Part shown: piece after piece, positions 63,048 to 64,000 of the stretch
How positions within the stretch are numbered: the stretch's first letter is position 1
How the letters are laid out: the number at the start of each line of letters is the position of its first letter
Assembly: GCF_025399895.1 (NCBI RefSeq)
Contig: NZ_JAODUA010000011.1
Span: 1-64,000, forward strand
Source: Streptomyces sp. ASQP_92
GTDB lineage: Bacteria; Actinomycetota; Actinomycetes; Streptomycetales; Streptomycetaceae
Direction of reading: 5' to 3'
Length of the DNA stretch: 64,000 nucleotides
Made by a program: the position numbers and the translations under genes
Notes under the pieces: model-generated
What the model saw: only the letters and a program-made list of their open reading frames with translations
What the model was told of the DNA's origin: nothing
Database searches by the model: none

Positions 63048-63377
63048 ATGGGCATCGCGATCGGGATGGGGATCCTGGCACTGGTCGTGCTGGGTGTCGC
63101 GGTCGGTTCGGCGGCGCGGCGGCGGCGGGCGGGGCTGCGCCGGGGTCCGGCGTCGTCGCGCCGGAGGAGGGCCGCGGCCTCGTCCGCGGGGGCGTCGAGC
63201 TGGTGGGCCGGGGGCTCGGACGGCACGAGCTCGTCCTGCGGAAGCGGAAGCGGCGGCCACCACGGCCACGGGGGCGGGCACTCCTGCGGCGGCGGGCACT
63301 CCTGCGGGGGCGGAAGCCACTCCTCCTGCGGCGGCGGATCCTCGTGCGGGGGCGGCGGAGGCTGCGGTTCGAGCTGA
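63048..63377 (+). CDS. Small membrane protein with Gly/Cys/His-rich tail
   Basis: A 109-residue protein. One transmembrane helix (residues 2-22), an Arg-rich stretch, and from about residue 60 a tail of repeats such as GGGHSCGGGHSCGGG and CGGGSSCGGG. The seven Cys and several His may bind metal. Function unknown; similar short Gly/Cys-rich proteins occur in Streptomyces. ATG at 63048. Confidence 0.7.
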   Translation: MGIAIGMGILALVVLGVAVGSAARRRRAGLRRGPASSRRRRAAASSAGASSWWAGGSDGTSSSCGSGSGGHHGHGGGHSCGGGHSCGGGSHSSCGGGSSCGGGGGCGSS

Positions 63378-63784
63378 GGGACCCATATGGCCCAACACCC
63401 CCGGACAAGACCCGACGGCCCCCGCACGGACCGGGCGGCGGGTCGTCCGGAGCGACGGGCGGCGGTTCACGGGCGGTCGCGGCTGACACGGGGCAGCCGA
63501 TTCCGCCGGTGACCGCGCCCGTTGTGCGCCCGGTCGGTCACGCCCGGCCGGGCGCCTTCTTTCACGCCTGTAGTTGAACGTTTGAACCGAGTGGCCCCCG
63601 AGGGGATGGAAACCCCATCAAGTTGGGTAAAAAAGCTGTGAGCGCCGCGCACTTCATGATTCCCTCGCAGATGAGAAACCACGCACCTCGGACATCGGGC
63701 GATCAGAGAGCGGCCCCCCGTCCCGCGTTTCCGAGGAGACCTCGGTCACCCACCCGCCACATGTGTGTTTTGCGGAGCCCACCC
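63378..63784. other. Non-coding stretch before the DUF2617 gene
   Basis: About 400 bases. A relatively AT-rich segment (about 63600-63720) probably contains the promoter of the next gene. No gene recognised. Confidence 0.45.
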
Positions 63785-64000
63785 ATGCTCACGACCCTCC
63801 AGACCGCCTATACCGACACGCGTGCCGCCGACCTCGCCTGGGCGCTGGGCCGCGAGCCGCTGCCCGCCCTGGCCGTCCTCGACCTCGAACTCTCCGGCGC
63901 CAAGCTCCAGTTGAGGCTCCTCGGCGCCTCGCACCAGGTGCTCCTCGACGAGGAGCGCGGCACCTGCTCGGAGACCGTCGCCTGTATGCCCGGCAGCAGT
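63785..64000 (+). CDS. DUF2617-family protein, N-terminal part (runs off the window)
   Basis: The first 72 residues of a protein beginning MLTTLQTAYTDTRAADLAW, followed by LQLRLLGASHQVLL, the start of the DUF2617 family that is conserved in Streptomyces. Function unknown. The stop lies outside the window. Confidence 0.82.
   Translation, partial: MLTTLQTAYTDTRAADLAWALGREPLPALAVLDLELSGAKLQLRLLGASHQVLLDEERGTCSETVACMPGSS

Overview
The window is a piece of a Streptomyces chromosome. Base composition is very GC-rich with strong third-position GC. The dnaK-grpE-dnaJ-hspR heat-shock operon and clpB carry HspR-type HAIR boxes, and the regulators, membrane proteins and GTG/TTG starts are typical of the genus. 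No rRNA or CRISPR array is present. There is one tRNA gene, tRNA-Gly(CCC), at 40441-40514.

Left chromosomal arm (1-12.3 kb): a partial DEAD-box helicase, a cold-shock protein, a large AfsR-like STAND regulator, a Drr-type ABC exporter, the CbtB-CbtA cobalt transporter behind a cobalamin riboswitch, a degenerate histidine phosphatase, a two-domain molybdate-binding (Mop/TOBE) protein, and a divergent pair made of a TIR-STAND protein and a small protein that shares the TIR-STAND C-terminal domain.

Integrated element (about 12375-40484, roughly 28 kb): a mobile element sits in the 3' end of tRNA-Gly(CCC), bounded by an 89-bp imperfect direct repeat (12286-12374 and 40396-40484). Its right end has the integrase, excisionase and XRE repressor. 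Further in are a DnaD-like initiator with a DnaC-like ATPase, a DUF2637 membrane protein, and MobC with a relaxase. I see no FtsK/TraB-type transfer ATPase, so it looks like an integrative mobilizable element rather than a classical self-transmissible AICE. Its cargo is a possible RiPP cassette (XRE regulator, HATPase, 56-residue peptide, JmjC oxygenase, aldo-keto reductase, phosphotransferase) and a lipid-type cassette (FAD enzyme, thioester-reductase-like SDR, WS/DGAT-like acyltransferase, fatty acyl-AMP ligase, two acyl carrier proteins, ketosynthase). It also carries a PIN protein, a frameshifted endonuclease VII, an esterase, a broken SDR, and two almost identical 169-bp MITE-like repeats.

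Right chromosomal arm (40.5-64 kb): dCTP deaminase and a phosphoribosyltransferase, a Yip1-like membrane protein, a membrane iron-sulfur oxidoreductase, a three-gene surface-polysaccharide set, the dnaK operon, two paralogous LuxR-type regulators flanking a tiny secreted peptide with three DLTW repeats and a ligand-less Rieske-like protein, clpB, a YbjN protein, a PIG-V-like mannosyltransferase, a class I aminotransferase, a Gly/Cys/His-rich membrane peptide and the start of a DUF2617 gene.

The parts most likely to be undescribed are the JmjC/short-peptide cassette, the TIR-STAND pair with its shared C-terminal domain, the DLTW-peptide/Rieske-like pair, and the minimal FAAL-KS-ACP-thioester reductase lipid cassette.
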